From: an uncultured Trichormus sp.
GTDB taxonomy: Bacteria > Cyanobacteriota > Cyanobacteriia > Cyanobacteriales > Nostocaceae
NCBI GenBank assembly: GCA_936914905.1
Contig: CAKZGI010000287.1
Span: 1 to 64,000 of the forward strand
Direction: 5' to 3'
DNA: 64,000 nucleotides
Part shown: in pieces, positions 17,317 through 26,931 of the stretch
Numbering within the stretch: the stretch's first letter is position 1
Layout of the letters: every line of letters begins with the position of its first letter
The notes under the pieces: generated by a model
What the model was told of the DNA's origin: nothing
The model's input: only the letters and a program-made list of their open reading frames with translations
Databases searched by the model: none
Made by a program: the position numbers and the translations under genes

Positions 17317-19206
17317 CTAATTCTTAATTTTTGTTATTTGCCATTTTTGAATGGCATCTTGAGCATCTTCGTAACTGGGGGTGATTTGTGGAACTAAAGC
17401 TGCTGTTTCAATAGCTGCAGTGATTTCTCCTTGAGCAGCACGATTTTTAGCCAGGTCTAAAATTTGTTCACTCCATTGATAGATAGATTTTTGCGCGATT
17501 TCAAAACCCGGTTGTCCTGGTGGTACTTTTTTAGCTACTTCGATCGCACGATTATAAGTAGAGGCTTGCCCAGGTCGAATTAAACCATTTGCAGCATCTA
17601 AGAGAGTTTTATTGCTCAGAAAATGCTTGGCTTCTAATTGCCATTTTTGAATTGCTGCGAGGGCTTGAGGATAAAGCAACTCCTCTTTAGTAATTAACCT
17701 AGCGGTGGCGATCGCATCGCGGTATTCTCTCTGTTGAGCGTGGTCTGTGGCTAAATCTAAAATCATTTGATTCCAAATCTGAATATTCTCCTGTGCCTGT
17801 TGATATAGCTGCTCATTGGGGTTAATTTTTTTAGCAGATGCTATCGCTAACCTCAAATCACCAGGTTCTGTTTCCCTCAAAGACATTTTCTTTAACTCCG
17901 AAAGTCCTTGGCTAAGCTTTTGGGAGTCAGAAATAGAACTCATGGGAGTCGCCATTGATTTTATTGTTTCTACAGTCGAGGGAATAGGAGGCAAGCTTTT
18001 GGAGAATTCAGAGTTAGAAGTCGTGTTATTAAGCGCTGGTGATAACTTTTTAAAGCGAAACTTGGCTTGATTACGGAGAATGAAAGTAGTAATTAAAGCA
18101 ACTACAATCATGCTGCCTCCTCCCCATAATATAAATTGTTTCCAAATGGGGGTGTTTTCCTGAGTTGAAGGCCGGGCGTAATCTTTACTAGAAGAGGGAA
18201 TAAACCTGCCTCCTGAGTTTAATTCTGGGGAAGTGGCTAGGATTTGATTAGTATCTACAGATGGCTTAGTAACTGATTCACCTGAAGTTTTGGAGTTGTC
18301 AATATTTGAGTAAGTCTTATTGAGGGTAGTTTCTGGTGTTTTATTTTCCGCCCACCAAGCTTTATCTGTAGTGGAGTTTGTAGAGTCTTTATATGCTAAC
18401 GAGGGAAGAGTTAGAGGTACAGCAAAGTTTTCTTCACGAAAAATCAGTTCCGGTGTTTCAGCTTCGTTATCCAACGTCAAGATGGGCAAAATAGCTGGCG
18501 GACTTTTCGGAATAACAGTTACAGGATTTTGGATAGGTCGCCAGTGTTGGTTACAAAGTTCTGGAGTAAGGGAACTGACATAGCTTTCTAAATCTGTTAA
18601 GCTGTTACCTTGGCCAGAACGTAAGGCTTCTAATAAGGCTGCTGTAAAGAATCCGTGACCTAGTTCCGTGCTTTCATGAGAAAATTCTTCTGGTTGGCAA
18701 GAAAGCATGAGAGCCATTTGTAACTCTTTGGCAATGTCAATAATTTCTTGACCAACCGGAGCATCTGCTTGTGTGCCAAAAGCGCGGTTGATATCGAAAA
18801 TCAGCAATGCATTGAGTTCGGCAACTTGGAGACTTTGCATAACTTGGCGCACTTCTATCCCAGTTTCTGCTACCAAGTTGGGATTACCATCTGCTGGCAT
18901 TAAGTAGTCTTTGTCATTATGGTTGACTCCATAGCCACTAAAGAAAAACCATAAATAATCTTCTGGTTGCCAAGATATTGCTGCTAATTCCTCCAATATA
19001 GACAGAATATTGTCTTTTGTTGGATAAGAGGTTTTTTCCCCTATTGGTGGCGAAGTATTTGTCATGAGTAGGCAGTTTTGGGGAAAAAAACCTACTTCTG
19101 TCACCAAAAATTCCTTTAGTTCCTCAGCATCGGTTTGAGTGCAACTTAAAGGTTGAAATAATTCATATTGATTGATGCCAATAACGATTGCCCAGTAATT
19201 TACCAT
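17317..19206 (-). CDS. Orthocaspase (peptidase C14) homologue with both catalytic residues replaced
   Basis: This 629-residue protein begins with a caspase-like fold: YWAIVIGINQYE, the strand leading to YLWFFFSGYG, then LNALLIFDINRAFG. Active caspase-like enzymes have His in FSGHG and Cys in the second motif; here the positions are Tyr92 and Asn140, so proteolysis is not expected. Substituted (including Tyr-type) orthocaspases are known in cyanobacteria. A membrane helix lies at about 357-378 (FILWGGGSMIVVALITTFIL), and the C-terminal 200 residues form repeats of about 50 residues ending in IQ-W. The caspase fold is therefore probably on one side of the membrane and the repeats on the other. 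It could serve as a scaffold or regulator of an active paralogue. Confidence 0.85.
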   Translation of the reverse strand: MVNYWAIVIGINQYELFQPLSCTQTDAEELKEFLVTEVGFFPQNCLLMTNTSPPIGEKTSYPTKDNILSILEELAAISWQPEDYLWFFFSGYGVNHNDKDYLMPADGNPNLVAETGIEVRQVMQSLQVAELNALLIFDINRAFGTQADAPVGQEIIDIAKELQMALMLSCQPEEFSHESTELGHGFFTAALLEALRSGQGNSLTDLESYVSSLTPELCNQHWRPIQNPVTVIPKSPPAILPILTLDNEAETPELIFREENFAVPLTLPSLAYKDSTNSTTDKAWWAENKTPETTLNKTYSNIDNSKTSGESVTKPSVDTNQILATSPELNSGGRFIPSSSKDYARPSTQENTPIWKQFILWGGGSMIVVALITTFILRNQAKFRFKKLSPALNNTTSNSEFSKSLPPIPSTVETIKSMATPMSSISDSQKLSQGLSELKKMSLRETEPGDLRLAIASAKKINPNEQLYQQAQENIQIWNQMILDLATDHAQQREYRDAIATARLITKEELLYPQALAAIQKWQLEAKHFLSNKTLLDAANGLIRPGQASTYNRAIEVAKKVPPGQPGFEIAQKSIYQWSEQILDLAKNRAAQGEITAAIETAALVPQITPSYEDAQDAIQKWQITKIKN

Positions 19207-19333
19207 CCCGCTCTTTGTCGGTTTCTGTTTGCTTGTCTAAAGTAGTGCTTATAGTGCTTATAACGTTAAGATAGCTGAAAATACTTGCATTCGATTAAAA
19301 TGATAAGTCCTCATTTAGGAGGGCCACAAGTTT

Positions 19334-19912
19334 ATGAACAGGATTTACACCGCTTCACCATCATCAATCATCCCGTTTTCATTTATTGGCCAATTTGACA
19401 GGAAAATCCGGATCATTCAGGCTGGAGTTTGGCTTTTGTTGGCATTTCCTCTATGGTTGGCCACGGAAGCTATCGCACCACAAATTGTGCAAGGTTATAC
19501 TGCTAGAGTGGATTTAGCCATTGACTCGCTACCACAAGAAAACTATGATACGGTTCTGAGAAGAGCTGAAGCAGTCGCGAGAACTGTGGTTCAACGTAGC
19601 TTTGACCAGGATATTTTAGTCACAGAAGTTTCTATCATTGTCACCGTACAAAATCATGGCAGAATTGCCCCAGTTTTAACTTTAGATGTGAGTCGTGTGC
19701 AATGGAAAAAAATACCTGATCCCCAACGTTGGGCGACTTATTTCAAAACAGCGCGCTCGCTACTATTATTTGAATCACAGACCATACTTCCTGATCCTGA
19801 GCCTAAAGCAAAACCTCCAGCCACAACCATACCTCCAACTACAACCACACCTCTCAGGATTAACCTTCCTAGAGTGCAACCGCCAAATCTACCACCAAGA
19901 GAGAACCGATAA
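19334..19912 (+). CDS. Exported cyanobacterial hypothetical protein
   Basis: This is a 192-residue product. A basic N-terminal tail precedes a hydrophobic segment at about 30-48 (VWLLLAFPLWLATEAIA) that resembles a signal sequence or anchor. The following soluble domain contains LRRAEAVARTVVQRSFDQDILVTEVSIIV and ends in a Pro/Thr-rich tail. Similar proteins are conserved in other cyanobacteria as far as I recall, with no assigned function. It is divergent from the orthocaspase gene, sharing a 127-bp intergenic region. AGGAGGG just before the start is a strong ribosome-binding site. Confidence 0.65.
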   Translation: MNRIYTASPSSIIPFSFIGQFDRKIRIIQAGVWLLLAFPLWLATEAIAPQIVQGYTARVDLAIDSLPQENYDTVLRRAEAVARTVVQRSFDQDILVTEVSIIVTVQNHGRIAPVLTLDVSRVQWKKIPDPQRWATYFKTARSLLLFESQTILPDPEPKAKPPATTIPPTTTTPLRINLPRVQPPNLPPRENR

Positions 19913-20064
19913 TTTGGCATTCATTAGGCATACAAAAATCTCCAACGGTATGCCTATGAGCTGCCTGGGAAAATTTCCAGTTGATTCCTCAATCAAATTT
20001 TATTGCTGATGTCAATTGATGGCTTAGAATAAAAAGGTTGTCAAGAATCACGATATCCGCTGTC

Positions 20065-20232
20065 ATGGCTGTTCCCAAGAAGAAAACATCCAAATCCAAA
20101 CGAGACAAACGCCGCGCTACCTGGAGACATAAGGCTGCTGTTGAAGCTCAAAAAGCTATCTCTCTCGGCAAATCAATTTTGTCTGGACGTTCTAGGTTTG
20201 TCTATCCAACTCCTGAAGAAGAAGAGTCATAA
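20065..20232 (+). CDS. rpmF: 50S ribosomal protein L32
   Basis: The 55-residue product [20 protein letters not shown]... is a canonical L32, with the basic N-terminus and RSRFVYP near the C-terminus. I use the ATG at 20065; an in-frame TTG 27 nt upstream would add residues foreign to the family. The zinc-binding cysteines found in some bacterial L32 are absent, as is common in cyanobacteria. It is a component of the large ribosomal subunit and stands alone here. Confidence 0.95.
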   Translation: MAVPKKKTSKSKRDKRRATWRHKAAVEAQKAISLGKSILSGRSRFVYPTPEEEES

Positions 20233-20357
20233 TCTCTCCATCAGGAAAAGCACAAACCGCGCAGCGATGGGAGTACTTTTTCGTTGCTTCTCTCATCGCA
20301 TAAACTACCAACCACTAGATAGTGCGCGCTATGGCTGATGTTTCCAGGAGGTAACTG

Positions 20358-20934
20358 ATGAAATTTTGTCAGAAACCAAGTCAAGAAGAAAGTGGACGAG
20401 TTCCTCCTGTCCAACATTTAGCTAAAGGTTTTCCTGTTTTAAATTACTGTGCAGATCCCGAAGTTAGTATTGAAGAATGGGAGTTTCGCATTTGGGGTTT
20501 AGCAAAACCTACTGTATTTAAATGGTCAGATATTTTAGCACTACCTCAAAATGAATGTACAGTAGATTTCAATTGTGTTACCCGTTAGCCAAAACTTGAT
20601 CTGAAATGGACTGGCGTGAAGGTGAAAGATTTTATGAGTTTGCTGGAAGTAGATCCAAAAGCAGCTTATAAAATGGAATATTGTTATGGTGGGTACACAA
20701 TAAATATTGCTTTCACAGACTTCTTAAGAGAAGAACATTTCTTTGAAAATTAACTATTTGGTGAACCATTACCAATAGAAAATAGTGGTCCCATGCAGCT
20801 AGTTAATCCCCACCTCTATACCTGGAAAGTGCTAAATGAATTAACGGTTTAGAGTTTTCAGGAAAGGAAGAATTGGGTTTTTGATAACGGATGGTTATCA
20901 CCATCGCGGTGAACCTTGGGCTGAGGAACGTTAA
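20358..20934 (+). pseudogene. Sulfite-oxidase-like molybdopterin oxidoreductase, broken
   Basis: The start is intact (SQEESGRVPPVQHLAKGFPVLNY...DFNCVTR) and the reading frame continues after a TAG at 20586-20588, where the family has Trp. It then reads KLDLKWTGVKV, a stop after EEHFFEN, LFGEPLPIENSGPMQLVNPHLYTWK and another stop. The last residues (YHHRGEPWAEER) are in a shifted frame. This is the single-domain molybdopterin oxidoreductase family related to sulfite oxidase. Three nonsense mutations plus a late frameshift make it non-functional. Confidence 0.85.
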
Positions 20935-21346
20935 AGTAATTAAAGATTTTAAATCCTAAGAATTCAGGAGTCAGGAGTGAGAATTTCTGAACAGTTGGTT
21001 AGTTATCAAATAGATATTTTTGATATTTTTGGTGTTAGCCTGAAACAGCTGATTCTGAAATAGCTGATTGCTTACTTTATATATAAAGTAAAATGCCCAA
21101 ATCCCCTAATTCATAGAGAAATTTAGAGATATATTTTTTCACTTTAATGATAGAAAATATAGTGTGGGACAAGAAGATAATTTGCGAATAGATGATTGGG
21201 TTATTTACAGCTTCAAAAAGAAGAACATCCAATAAGAGTAAGCTACAAAATAAATGATCCTATCTTTTCACGGAGTGTCCTGAAGGGATACCGAATGATA
21301 TTCGGTATTTCCTTTTGTCGAGTTCTCTAGAACCTAAAAAATCGTC
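20935..21346. other. Intergenic region with two palindromes
   Basis: No gene is seen. TTACTTTATATATAAAGTAA (21072-21091) is a perfect 20-bp palindrome of A/T-rich type. ATACCGAAT-GAT-ATTCGGTAT (21288-21308) is a 9-bp-stem hairpin followed by TTCCTTTT, and could be a weak terminator on the plus strand. Confidence 0.45.
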
Positions 21347-22744
21347 CTACACCCTGTTGCAAACACCAATGATTTTCTTTAAGAAAGTTAGTTTACCCTG
21401 ATACGGGGCATAACGCCAATTAAGATCGAGACGGAAATTGTTTTTCAAGACACTTTTGTAATGGGAAAAGGTGTCAAAACTGGCTTTACCATGATAGCTA
21501 CCAATCCCACTATCACCAACTCCACCAAATGGTAATGAAGAAACTGCTACTTGCATTACTGTGTCATTGATACACACACTACCAGATGAAGTTGCTTGTA
21601 AAATTTGCTGTTGTAGGTTTTTATTTTTGGAAAATAGATATAAAGCTAAAGGTTTGGGTTTGGAATTAATCAGACTAATAGCTTCATCAATCTCTGTATA
21701 TTCGATTATTGGCAGAATAGGACCAAAAATTTCCTCTTCCATGACAGGATCTGCTAAGGAAATATGATCAATTAGTGTGGGAGCAATATAAAGTTCTTCT
21801 GGATTGGTTTCTCCACCAGCAATAATTTGACCACATTGGAGAAATTTTGCTAATCTATCAAAGTGCTTTTTACTAATAATTCTGGCAAAATCAGGACTGG
21901 TTGCTGGGTTATCTCCATAAAATTCTTGCAGACATTTTTTTAAACCATTGACTAAACATTGTTTAATTTCCTTATTAATTAATAGATAGTCAGGTGCAAT
22001 ACAAGTTTGTCCAGCATTAATGAATTTACCCCATATAATGCGTTTAATGGTGTGTTCAAGATTGATTTCTGTATCGACTATACAAGGAGTTTTACCACCT
22101 AGTTCTAATGTTACTGGGGTGAGATGTTTTGCGGCTGCTTCCATGACCATTTTACCGGTGGCTTTACCACCTGTAAAAAAGATGTGATCAAATTTTTGTG
22201 CTAGTAATTGTTGGCTGGTTTCTACTCCTCCTTCTAAAACTGTAATGTATTCTGATGGGAAATATTTACTAATGAGTTTAGATACTAGTCTTGAGGTGTG
22301 GGGTGCAAGTTCTGAAGGTTTGATGATCGAACAATTACCCGCTGTTATCGAACCGACTAACGGAGATATAATTAACTGAAATGGATAGTTCCATGGTCCA
22401 ATAATTAAAACTAATCCTAATGGTTCAGGATAAATTCTGGCTGAGTAAGGAAATAAATCCCAAGAAACTGCTGCCTTTCTCGGTTTAGTCCAATTACTAA
22501 TATTTTTAATTGCATAATCTATTTCTTTAATAGAACCTATTTCTGTTGCATAACTTTCAAATTCTGGCTTGTTTAAATCTGCGGCTAAGGTTTTGATGAT
22601 AGCTTCTTGATTTTCAAGAATTATCTGTTTTAGCTTTTTAAGTTGTGTTAGTCTAAAACCTACATCTTTAGTTTCGCCATCTTTAAAGAAATCACGTTGT
22701 TTATTGATAATCTCCATGTGGTTTGCTAATTGAAGAGTCGTCAT
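21347..22744 (-). CDS. Class 3 (ALDH3-like) NAD(P)-dependent aldehyde dehydrogenase
   Basis: The protein has 465 residues, normal for ALDH3-type enzymes. The Rossmann region includes IIGPWNYPF and FFTGGKATGK; the general base is Glu214 in LELGGK and the nucleophile Cys248 in NAGQTCIAPDY. PFGGVGDSGIG near the C-terminus is typical, and a hydrophobic tail could associate with membrane. Cyanobacterial relatives oxidise long-chain fatty or apocarotenoid aldehydes; the exact substrate here is inference. The gene stands alone between two pseudogenes. Confidence 0.9.
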   Translation of the reverse strand: MTTLQLANHMEIINKQRDFFKDGETKDVGFRLTQLKKLKQIILENQEAIIKTLAADLNKPEFESYATEIGSIKEIDYAIKNISNWTKPRKAAVSWDLFPYSARIYPEPLGLVLIIGPWNYPFQLIISPLVGSITAGNCSIIKPSELAPHTSRLVSKLISKYFPSEYITVLEGGVETSQQLLAQKFDHIFFTGGKATGKMVMEAAAKHLTPVTLELGGKTPCIVDTEINLEHTIKRIIWGKFINAGQTCIAPDYLLINKEIKQCLVNGLKKCLQEFYGDNPATSPDFARIISKKHFDRLAKFLQCGQIIAGGETNPEELYIAPTLIDHISLADPVMEEEIFGPILPIIEYTEIDEAISLINSKPKPLALYLFSKNKNLQQQILQATSSGSVCINDTVMQVAVSSLPFGGVGDSGIGSYHGKASFDTFSHYKSVLKNNFRLDLNWRYAPYQGKLTFLKKIIGVCNRV

Positions 22745-22810
22745 ATTTCTATCCTAAAATGATGAGATTTTTTTATTATGATTATATATAATAGCATGAT
22801 TTATTTCTAA

Positions 22811-23340
22811 TTAGGAATTACAATTTGGTAATAAAGGTAAATGAACTATAAAAATACTGCCTTTACCTAATTTATAGTTAATGCTAATTTTTTAGCCTTG
22901 ATGTGCTTCGACAATACGACGTGATAAATATAGCCCTAAGCCGCTACCAGAATCCTTCTGATCACCTTGATAAAATCGTTCAAATAAAGTGGATTATTCT
23001 TATGGTAGTATACCTATACAGGTATCTTACATTTCAATGATCAGATGATGGTTAATATTAGTTGAGTAGTTGAAACAAATAGTGATTTAACCGGAATTTG
23101 TAAACTTTATACCGTTACCAATGAGGTAAGTAAATAGACGATGTAATTCTAAGCAATCGCCTATGATTGTTTTGGTGTTTAAATCGTCAGCAAAATCCAG
23201 ATTGATAGCTGGTGATTTTTCTTGAGCTAGGGGGTGTAATTCTCCAGATATTTCTTGAAGTAATTGGCTAATGTTCACTAGTTGAAATATGAGAGTTCTC
23301 CGTCCCACTTCAAAATGAAGAACGTCTAATAATAGACCTA
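22811..23340 (-). pseudogene. Sensor histidine kinase C-terminal remnant
   Basis: Read on the minus strand: dimerisation-like segment GRRTLIFQLVNISQLLQEISGELHPLAQEK, N-box region LHRLFTYLIGNGIKFT, and after a disrupted stretch (about 22990-23090) the ATP-lid and G2 region FERFYQGDQKDSGSGLGLYLSRRIVEAHQG. At least one stop and a replaced segment separate the halves. The N-terminal sensor domains and phospho-His are missing. Confidence 0.8.
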
Positions 23341-23399
23341 TTAGGAAAATTAACTTGGTGTCGGAAAAATCCTAGAAGGTAATTCTGACTGTCTACTAA

Positions 23400-23980
23400 A
23401 AGGAAAAATCCACTTAATTATATTCAAGAATATCCACATCGTAGAAAAAGAATACTGGGAATAACTAACCATCAGTTTCAAGACTTATTAGCCCAAGCTG
23501 AAATACAGCATAAAAAACTTCAAGCTGAGATAGGAAGTAAAAATATACGTATAAATCAGAAAGCAGGAGGGCACAAACTGAAACTAGAGATAAAAGAAGA
23601 GGTATATCTATGCTTGTTCTATTTGAGGAAAATGCCAATAGTTGAGGTTTTAGGTTTGCATTTCGGTATATCCAAAACGGAAGCAAAGGACACATTTCAT
23701 TACTGGCTAGAGATATTAGGAAATGTTTTGCCTGCTAGTCTCCTTGAACAGGTAGAAAAACATGATAGCGATTATGGGATCCCGACTCAGAATAAAAGGC
23801 ACGAAACCAAGAGTTTTCCAGCAGGGGTATTTTTTTGAATACGTAATTAGAATTGTAAAAATATTCCGGCTAGCTCAACAAACATTTCCCCTGAACTCCC
23901 GAGTTTACGAAGGAGTAATTCTTACTATTTTTGGTTTAGTCATATTACGAATTAGTTCATTAGTTTTGCCCACTTCATAA
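23400..23980 (+). pseudogene. DDE transposase remnant with N-terminal HTH (IS5-like)
   Basis: Plus-strand segments YIQEYPHRRKRILGITNHQF, EVYLCLFYLRKMPIVEVLG and GISKTEAKDTFHYWLEILGN match the helix-turn-helix half of a cyanobacterial DDE transposase. After a deletion near 23780-23840, IRIVKIFRLAQQTFPLNSR and VYEGVILTIFGLVILRIS match its C-terminus. The catalytic middle is lost. I found no terminal inverted repeats with certainty. Confidence 0.75.
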
Positions 23981-24346
23981 ATGTTATGGATATGAGGTCA
24001 GTTATGAGTTAGTCATCAACATATTCATGAGTAGTTCCTATCAGTTACTATTCCCAACACTGATTCTTCCCTTGGCTTTTTCCTAATCTTAACACTATGG
24101 AAAGCTAAACATAGACTCCTTTGTCAATTTTTGACATTCTCTATTCTATTCTCCTCTTCCTCTTTGCGTCTTTGCACGAAACAAAAAATGCTGGGTGCAG
24201 TATTTCTTCTCGTAGCCTGCCTAAGGCATACCTGCTAACCTCTCTCGAGATATCATCAGATCAACCTACATTCATAGATATCAAAGGCAAGTTGCGAATA
24301 AGGGAAACCCCCTAGAATAATTCAAAATTTAAAATTTAAAATGATG
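23981..24346. other. Intergenic region, no gene recognised
   Basis: The segment contains generic cyanobacterial spacer sequence, including a CTCGTAGCCTGCCTAAGGCA stretch near 24210-24229 that resembles other dispersed repeats of this window. No reading frame shows coding character. Confidence 0.4.
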
Positions 24347-24372
24347 GAGAAGCTCAATTTGTTGAGCTTCTC
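24347..24372 (-). terminator. Hairpin terminator behind the tRNA-like relics
   Basis: GAGAAGCTCAA (24347-24357) and TTGAGCTTCTC (24362-24372) form a perfect 11-bp stem with a 4-nt loop. On the minus strand it is followed by CATCATTTTAAATTTTAAA, a T-rich tail. It lies just downstream of two minus-strand tRNA-like sequences, as expected for a former tRNA transcription unit. Confidence 0.55.
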
Positions 24373-24443
24373 AGGCAAGTTTGTAAGTCAAGGACTATGG
24401 GTTTTAATCCTTTCAAGGCTCTATGAGACTGAGCTATCCCGGC
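24371..24443 (-). pseudogene. Degenerate tRNA-like sequence, tRNA-Phe-like 5' half
   Basis: The 5' half reads GCCGGGATAGCTCAGT, identical to the start of cyanobacterial tRNA-Phe as I remember it, and GCTC/GAGC can still pair as a D stem. The anticodon arm is distorted (AAGGA...TCCTT around a 13-nt loop) and no 3' acceptor complement TCCCGGC is visible. It is probably a decayed tRNA, possibly from a multi-tRNA array. Confidence 0.4.
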
Positions 24444-24572
24444 AGAAAAGTTCAAAGCTTAGAGTTTAGAAAACATAATTTAAAATCCAAAACCCCAAAT
24501 TAGTTTGGGTGTAGCGAAGCAGGAATTTAGTCTGCATCTGCAGGAGTTTTAAGCAAGGGCATTTTAATTTAC

Positions 24573-24645
24573 AAGATTACGATAACCCTTTATAGGTCAG
24601 CTTAAGAATGCAATGTGGGCGCTCTAGGACTTGAGCTATCCACTA
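24573..24645 (-). pseudogene. Degenerate tRNA-like sequence, tRNA-Ala(UGC)-like
   Basis: The minus strand reads TAGTGGATAGCTCAAGTCCT then AGAGCGCCCACATTGCAT. The D stem GCTC/GAGC is intact, and ATTGCAT has the layout of an anticodon loop with T33 and anticodon TGC. The anticodon stem (CCCAC/TCTTA) no longer pairs, and the T arm is only hinted at by GGTTATCGTAATC. It lies about 130 nt upstream of the Phe-like relic on the same strand. Confidence 0.35.
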
Positions 24646-24887
24646 CGTTTAAAAGCTAGCTCGTTTGAGAATGTTTATTGTATTTAATTGTAATATACGT
24701 ATTTTCTAATTGCCAAGTGGGTAGGGAAAAATCCCTGATTTTGTTTTCATATATCACTTTTTCCCTGTTTAAGTAGCTTGTGCCAAATAATTTGCTGCTA
24801 TTTTGCCAACGGATACAAAAAAATGTCCAAATTTTTGCCAAGATAATAATATTAATTTTGAAAAAATTCACTTGGCATAAATTCAGC

Positions 24888-25634
24888 ATGAGTGAAAAAA
24901 CCATAGAAAATTACGGCAAAAGCTTTCTTGTTCTAATTTTGCCCATATCATTTCTGATTGTTTTCCTCGTAAACACCTGGAGGATTTTACTGCTAGTCTT
25001 ATTGCTGGTGATGGGTTTAAACCTTTGGCAGCAAGATAGATGGGAAAAGTGGTGTGAGCAAGTAAACCCGCTTTTTTATGAGTTGATTCAGGAAAACCAA
25101 GGAAAGATTACACCGATTGATTTGGCACTCAAGGGTAATTTCTCTGGGAATGAGGCAAAACGCTACTTGGATCGAAAAGCAAAGGAATTTGGCGCTAGTT
25201 TGCTTGACTCTGAAAATGAGAGTCAATCCTACTACTTTATAAATGCCAGTATTATTGGCAACATACTTGATAGTAGTGAGCCAGTAGAAAAACTTCCTGC
25301 TAGACCTGTAACTGCTGAGGTGCGATCGCTTTTGGCTCCACCTCCACCCATCCCACAGGAAAAGCAAGAGGAGGAAGAAGCACTACCTGAATCCTTATTA
25401 GAAGTTACAGTTCAAGCCACTCATCAGGCAGTCACAAAACAGCTGGAAGAACAGTTAGTTTTTGGTTCTCTGATTCAATCGGAACTAGCTAAGCGGCTGG
25501 GTGTTTATTCCAGCACTGTTTACAAAAGACGTAATGATCCAGATTTTTCAGAATGGAGTCGCAGCCGTGATCCAGATGGGATTGCTTGGTCTTATTCTCG
25601 CAAGTCTAGGGAGTTTTTCCCTTTGGAAGAATAG
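24888..25634 (+). CDS. Membrane-anchored hypothetical protein with C-terminal HTH-like domain
   Basis: I choose the ATG at 24888 (MSEKTIENYGKSF); an earlier in-frame ATG at 24780 would add an unlikely Lys/Ile-rich leader. The 248-residue product has one long hydrophobic hairpin near 14-48 (FLVLILPISFLIVFL and ILLLVLLLVMGLNLW), then a domain with LFYELIQENQGKITPIDLALK that resembles a winged-helix. A Pro/Glu-rich linker follows, then a region LIQSELAKRLGVYSSTVYKRRND that looks like a helix-turn-helix. The layout suggests a membrane-tethered DNA- or protein-binding factor, but no experimental function is known to me. Confidence 0.6.
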   Translation: MSEKTIENYGKSFLVLILPISFLIVFLVNTWRILLLVLLLVMGLNLWQQDRWEKWCEQVNPLFYELIQENQGKITPIDLALKGNFSGNEAKRYLDRKAKEFGASLLDSENESQSYYFINASIIGNILDSSEPVEKLPARPVTAEVRSLLAPPPPIPQEKQEEEEALPESLLEVTVQATHQAVTKQLEEQLVFGSLIQSELAKRLGVYSSTVYKRRNDPDFSEWSRSRDPDGIAWSYSRKSREFFPLEE

Positions 25635-25676
25635 GGTGTAGGGATAAATCAATTCAAAATTAAACATATAGATGTA

Positions 25677-25704
25677 ATTTAATTACGAATTACGAATTAC
25701 GAAT
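25677..25704. repeat. Heptanucleotide tandem repeat (AATTACG)n
   Basis: AATTACG is repeated three times in perfect tandem, ending inside the last codons of pyrD on the minus strand. This is a typical short tandemly repeated heptanucleotide tract of heterocystous cyanobacteria. Confidence 0.8.
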
Positions 25705-26860
25705 TGACTATTCCCACTGCTTGGCTGATGGAGGTTAAGCCGTTTTCTTCTAGTTTGGTCAACAAACCAGTAAGAATGCGGCGTACCATCATCGGTCCTT
25801 CATAAATCCAGCCTGTATAAACTTGAATGAGACTGGCACCGGCTGTAATTTTTTCCCAGGCATCTTCAGCGTTGAAAATGCCACCAACGCCAATTATGGG
25901 GATTTGTCCTTGGGTTTGCCGGTAAATAAACCGGATGACTTCTGTCGACCGATGACATAATGGCGCACCACTAATTCCTCCGGCTTCTTCTTGAGGTGTT
26001 TTACCAGTTTTTTTAATTATTTGGGTTTTGAGTCCTTCTCGGCTGACAGTGGTATTGGTGGCGATTAAACCAGCGAGTTTATAAGTTTGGGCAAGATTAA
26101 TAATGTCAGCGATCACATCCCATTCTAAATCCGGTGCTATCTTGACAAATAATGGTTTTTGTGATTTGTTTTCCGTTTGTAATAAATCCAAGATATGACC
26201 AAGCAGGGCCGCATCTTGGAGTGATCGTAATCCTAGTGTATTGGGAGAAGACACATTAACGACAAAATAATCACCCAAATCTTTCAGCAATCGAAAGCTC
26301 TCCAGATAATCTTGTGCTGCTGCTGCTAAGGCTGTTATCTTGGATTTACCCAGATTTATGCCTATGGGTATTAACCGAGATTCTTCTTGATTACTAGATG
26401 TTAATCTCGTTGCCATTGCATACGCACCAGAATTATTAAAGCCCATGCGATTCAGGGCTGCTTTGTCTAAAGGTAAACGAAACAAGCGGGGAGGAGGATT
26501 ACCCGGTTGGGCATGATAAGTCACAGTACCTAATTCTGCAAAGCCAAAGCCAAAACTAGGCCAAATACTAGTACCAACTCCATCTTTATCAAAACCAGCA
26601 GCTAAACCTACAGGGTTAAGGAATTTGAGTCCAAACAAATTTTGTTCCAGACTTGTATCATATAAACATATAGACTGTTGCAGTCTATATTTTAACCATC
26701 TAGCAGACGGGTTATAGCTTGCTCGTGACAGCCAAATAAAACTACGTAGGGTTTGTTGGTGTAACCACTCTGGATCGGTTTTTACCAGAGTAAATAAAAA
26801 AGGACTGATTACTGCTTTATAAATATCCAAACTAGGATAACATCTACCAATTATTACCAT
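25697..26860 (-). CDS. pyrD: Dihydroorotate dehydrogenase (quinone), class 2
   Basis: This 387-residue enzyme oxidises dihydroorotate to orotate in pyrimidine synthesis, passing electrons through FMN to membrane quinone. The N-terminal extension ([20 protein letters not shown]) is the membrane/quinone-binding helix pair of class 2 enzymes. Family motifs include [27 protein letters not shown], the catalytic serine region NVSSPNTLG, and the FMN-phosphate site [16 protein letters not shown]. The gene stands alone on the minus strand. Length and motifs are complete. Confidence 0.95.
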   Translation of the reverse strand: MVIIGRCYPSLDIYKAVISPFLFTLVKTDPEWLHQQTLRSFIWLSRASYNPSARWLKYRLQQSICLYDTSLEQNLFGLKFLNPVGLAAGFDKDGVGTSIWPSFGFGFAELGTVTYHAQPGNPPPRLFRLPLDKAALNRMGFNNSGAYAMATRLTSSNQEESRLIPIGINLGKSKITALAAAAQDYLESFRLLKDLGDYFVVNVSSPNTLGLRSLQDAALLGHILDLLQTENKSQKPLFVKIAPDLEWDVIADIINLAQTYKLAGLIATNTTVSREGLKTQIIKKTGKTPQEEAGGISGAPLCHRSTEVIRFIYRQTQGQIPIIGVGGIFNAEDAWEKITAGASLIQVYTGWIYEGPMMVRRILTGLLTKLEENGLTSISQAVGIVNS

Positions 26861-26931
26861 TATTATCTGATATCGAATCCAGGATTAAACCAAGTTCTTT
26901 TCAGGGCATCTTCAATATATTACTACAACTT

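Noticed and set aside
21288-21308. Strong terminator shared by the genes around 21.3 kb
   Set aside because: The 9-bp stem is followed only by TTCCTTTT on the plus strand, where the upstream gene is a pseudogene, and by no T-run on the minus strand.
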